A stretch of DNA of 64,000 nucleotides from Chloroflexota bacterium (lineage in GTDB: Bacteria; Chloroflexota; Dehalococcoidia; FW602-bin16), in contig SCTZ01000177.1 in assembly GCA_004297765.1 (NCBI GenBank), positions 16,930 to 80,929 of the forward strand, in the 5' to 3' direction. Made by a program: the position numbers and the translations under genes. Under the pieces are notes generated by a model. That model searched no databases. It was not told the DNA's origin and saw only the letters and a program-made list of their open reading frames with translations. This document shows, piece by piece, positions 62,119-64,000 of this stretch (within the stretch, counting starts at the first letter, position 1; the number at the start of each line of letters is the position of its first letter).

Positions 62119-63774
62119 TCAGATTGGCTCATCCGTTGGGCGGCTATCGCCGTCTGCTGCCAGCGGCAGGCTGAAGTAGAAGGTGGATCCCCGTCCTTCC
62201 TCGGTCTCGAGCCAGATGCGCCCTGCGTGAAGCTCGATGGCAAGCTTACTTAGGTAGAGGCTGAGCGGCACCACGCCCCGATAGCCTGGCGCACCGGTGG
62301 GAACAATGTCGTAGAAGGGCTCGAAAACGTGCGGCTGTCGCTCCTTTGGAACGCCGACGCCGTGGTCTGTAACTGCGACGATCGCCTCCCCATCCAGGGT
62401 GAACACCCGCACTTCGACGTCCCCGCCCCCCGGCGAGAACTTGACGGCGTTATCCAAGAAGCCAACCAGCACCTCCTCGATACGCTCGCGGTCGGCCTCA
62501 ACCGAGGCTGCCCCCTCACATTGGAGCACCAACCGGTGCAGTGGAGTGGTGACCTGCAGGCGTTGCACCACCTCAGAGGCCATGTCGCCCAGGTCGAAGC
62601 GCGCGTGGCGCCGCTCAGGCGGGATATGACGCAGACGGACCGCCTCTAGCATCTCCTCCACCCGCCGGTTGATACGATCGCACTGCCGGTTGATCACATC
62701 GAGGGCTATCGCTTCGTGGGGTTCGTGCCCCCTTGGCGCCCACTTGTTCATCGCCTGCACGTATCCTTTGATGGCGGTGACGGGGGTCTTGAGTTCATGG
62801 GCGGCGGCGGAGATGAACTCCTCACGCAGCTGAAGCGTCTCACGCGACTCTTCGTAGAGCCGAGCATTGTCGATGGCGGCGGCACATAGGTCGGCAAAGG
62901 CGCGAATCAACCCGCGCTCCTCTGCGGTGAGACTATGAAGAGTCGGCACCACGAACGATAGCACGCCGACCAGACGCCCTTTCGCGAAAAGTGGCCGTGA
63001 CAGTATAGCACCGCGCAGAGCCTCTCGCTCACTTATCCGGCGGGCCATGGACAGCTCGGGACCAACGGCTGCGCTGTCAGAGATCTCTTGGGGCTGGCCG
63101 GTGCGCGCCGCCAGCGTGGAGAGTAATGGTGCGGTGAAGGGGAGAATCCTGACCTCGGCGACAGTCTGTGCGCTGAATCCACGCTGGGCGAGCAATCGCA
63201 GCTCCCGACGCTCCAGGTTAGCAAAGTATACCGCCACCCTCTGGGCTCTTAGCACGCGCTGCGCCTGTTCGACAATGACGTCGGCAACGCGCTCCAGTGT
63301 CAGCTCCCGTACCAGCGCCTGGGCTACCTGGCCGAGAGCCTGCCGTTCTTCCTCCTGGCGGCGAATGTCCGCGATGTGGATACTTGTGGCTCGGGACCTT
63401 CTTGCCGGCGTCGTAGCCACGAGGCCCTGTTTTCCAGGCGTCTTGAAGCTTTTGCTGTCCAAGATGGTGGCCCTGGGGCTCTCCGCGCGTCCAGCGGCGC
63501 GGCGGACCCGGATACGCAGGGCATCTTGGATCTTCTGCCAGGTGCCGTCGCGACGCCACTTGCGGAAGTAATACCAGACAGTACCCCAAGCCGGCAGGTC
63601 ATGCGGCAGGTACTGCCAGTCGCAGCCGCTGCGGGTGACATAGGAGATGGCGTTTACGATCTCGCGTATGTCGACCGTGCGTGGATGACCGCCCGGCTTG
63701 GCTGGCGGGATCAACGGCTCGATTGCCTGCCATTGAGCATCGGTCATATCGGTCGGGTATGGTTGCCGCTTCAT
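62119..63774 (-). CDS. Chimera: IS transposase N-terminus fused to a truncated GAF-histidine kinase
   Basis: One 551-residue open frame. Residues 1-112 are an IS5/IS4-group transposase N-terminus (DUF4096: MTDAQWQAIEPLIPPAKPGG; SGCDWQYLPHDLP; first DDE aspartate in ILDSKSFK). After TPG the transposase frame shifts, and the true continuation RGYDAGKKV is in another frame, so about 14 residues are out of register. From SIHIADIRRQEEERQ a kinase begins in what looks like the end of a PAS domain, followed by GAF, HisKA (HELKTPVTAIKG, about 326) and HATPase (LDNAVKFSPGG; DHGVGVPKE). Whether the fusion is expressed is unknown. Confidence 0.8.
   Translation of the reverse strand: MKRQPYPTDMTDAQWQAIEPLIPPAKPGGHPRTVDIREIVNAISYVTRSGCDWQYLPHDLPAWGTVWYYFRKWRRDGTWQKIQDALRIRVRRAAGRAESPRATILDSKSFKTPGKQGLVATTPARRSRATSIHIADIRRQEEERQALGQVAQALVRELTLERVADVIVEQAQRVLRAQRVAVYFANLERRELRLLAQRGFSAQTVAEVRILPFTAPLLSTLAARTGQPQEISDSAAVGPELSMARRISEREALRGAILSRPLFAKGRLVGVLSFVVPTLHSLTAEERGLIRAFADLCAAAIDNARLYEESRETLQLREEFISAAAHELKTPVTAIKGYVQAMNKWAPRGHEPHEAIALDVINRQCDRINRRVEEMLEAVRLRHIPPERRHARFDLGDMASEVVQRLQVTTPLHRLVLQCEGAASVEADRERIEEVLVGFLDNAVKFSPGGGDVEVRVFTLDGEAIVAVTDHGVGVPKERQPHVFEPFYDIVPTGAPGYRGVVPLSLYLSKLAIELHAGRIWLETEEGRGSTFYFSLPLAADGDSRPTDEPI
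63395..63774 (-). mobile_element. Truncated insertion sequence, transposase 5' fragment
   Basis: Holds the first 112 codons of an IS5-group-type transposase plus a shifted stretch up to GKKV; the catalytic core and right end are gone. The break is near 63394/63395. The left terminal repeat should lie in 63775-63828 but was not identified. It is fused to the sensor kinase in one frame. Confidence 0.7.
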
Positions 63775-63828
63775 ACCTCAAGCTTACCATAACCGATCCA
63801 CCCCTTTCACACACGCTCTAGCACTAGC

Positions 63829-63999
63829 ACTACAACGTCATTTTCAGCTATCGGCCAAAACGAGCGTCGGATCGTCCTTGTCATTCCGAGGCGCGCACGC
63901 CGAGGAATCCGCGCCCCTCGACATCCGTGCGGCAGAGGGCGCGGATTCTTCGCCTCCGCTGCGGCTCCGGCTCAGAATGACAGAAAGTGACGTTGTAGT
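63829..63999. mobile_element. MITE-like element, family D
   Basis: 171 bases with inverted ends ACTACAACGTCATTTTC and GAAAGTGACGTTGTAGT (16 of 17 match). Inner inverted blocks TTGTCATTCCGAG/CTCAGAATGACAG and GAATCCGCGCCC/GGGCGCGGATTC give a long foldback. No coding capacity. It is separate from families A-C. Confidence 0.75.
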
Positions 64000-64000
64000 A

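Overview
The window is high-GC bacterial DNA with tightly packed, co-directional operons. The lineage cannot be fixed from sequence alone. The Leu/Ile/Val-type transporters, paired acyl-CoA dehydrogenases, thiolase plus DUF35 pairs, GAF/7TM-type sensor kinases and many intergenic hairpin elements would fit Chloroflexota or a similar soil or subsurface group; that placement is a low-confidence inference.

Layout. (1) 2-3269: end of a cobalamin corrin-ring operon (cbiG, cbiH, cbiA). (2) 3499-9489: a DUF4173 membrane protein, a response regulator/sensor kinase pair, and a lone 2-hydroxyacyl-CoA dehydratase-type subunit. (3) 9829-17185: a surface module with three solute-binding proteins or domains, a VWA domain and a coiled-coil membrane protein but no permease, followed by an MBL-fold hydrolase and a Ca2+/H+ antiporter. 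(4) 17307-17513: a tRNA-Thr(CGT) with promoter and terminator. (5) 17961-31020, minus strand: a 13-kb catabolic operon reading SDR, HMG-CoA-synthase-like/DUF35 fusion, thiolase, Liv-type ABC importer with a fused LivM-LivG, two acyl-CoA dehydrogenases, an acyl-CoA ligase and two tiny desulforedoxin-like proteins missed by length cut-offs. (6) 31429-33103: two Lrp/AsnC paralogues, about 88% identical by hand count. (7) 33594-62020, plus strand: a 28-kb CoA-thioester island with a divergent B12-mutase pair, thiolase-like/DUF35 pairs, an Old-Yellow-Enzyme-type reductase, four MaoC-like proteins, four family III CoA-transferases and one family I, a crotonase, a nitroreductase flanked by two unrecognised Cys/His proteins, an IcmA-type mutase subunit, acyl-CoA dehydrogenases and a true thiolase. 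(8) 62119-64000: an IS-fragment/sensor-kinase chimera and a MITE.

Working together: the second island resembles the module logic of anaerobic benzylsuccinate-type beta-oxidation (heteromeric family III CoA-transferase, acyl-CoA dehydrogenase, hydratase, SDR, and thiolase with DUF35 subunit), with B12 carbon-skeleton mutases added. No fumarate-adding glycyl-radical enzyme is present, so the substrate is unknown. The best candidate for a new system is the mutase pair at 33594-35691. Its large subunit keeps the mutase fold signatures but has lost the substrate-binding and catalytic residues of known acyl-CoA mutases. It sits behind a near-consensus promoter whose -35 box lies in an inverted repeat, and a copy of that repeat's right half lies just upstream of the first Lrp gene.

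A second theme is intergenic: at least four families of short inverted-repeat elements. In one family (50339-50507, 53049-53198, 54158-54324) conserved ends bracket a long hairpin whose stem sequence is completely different in each copy.
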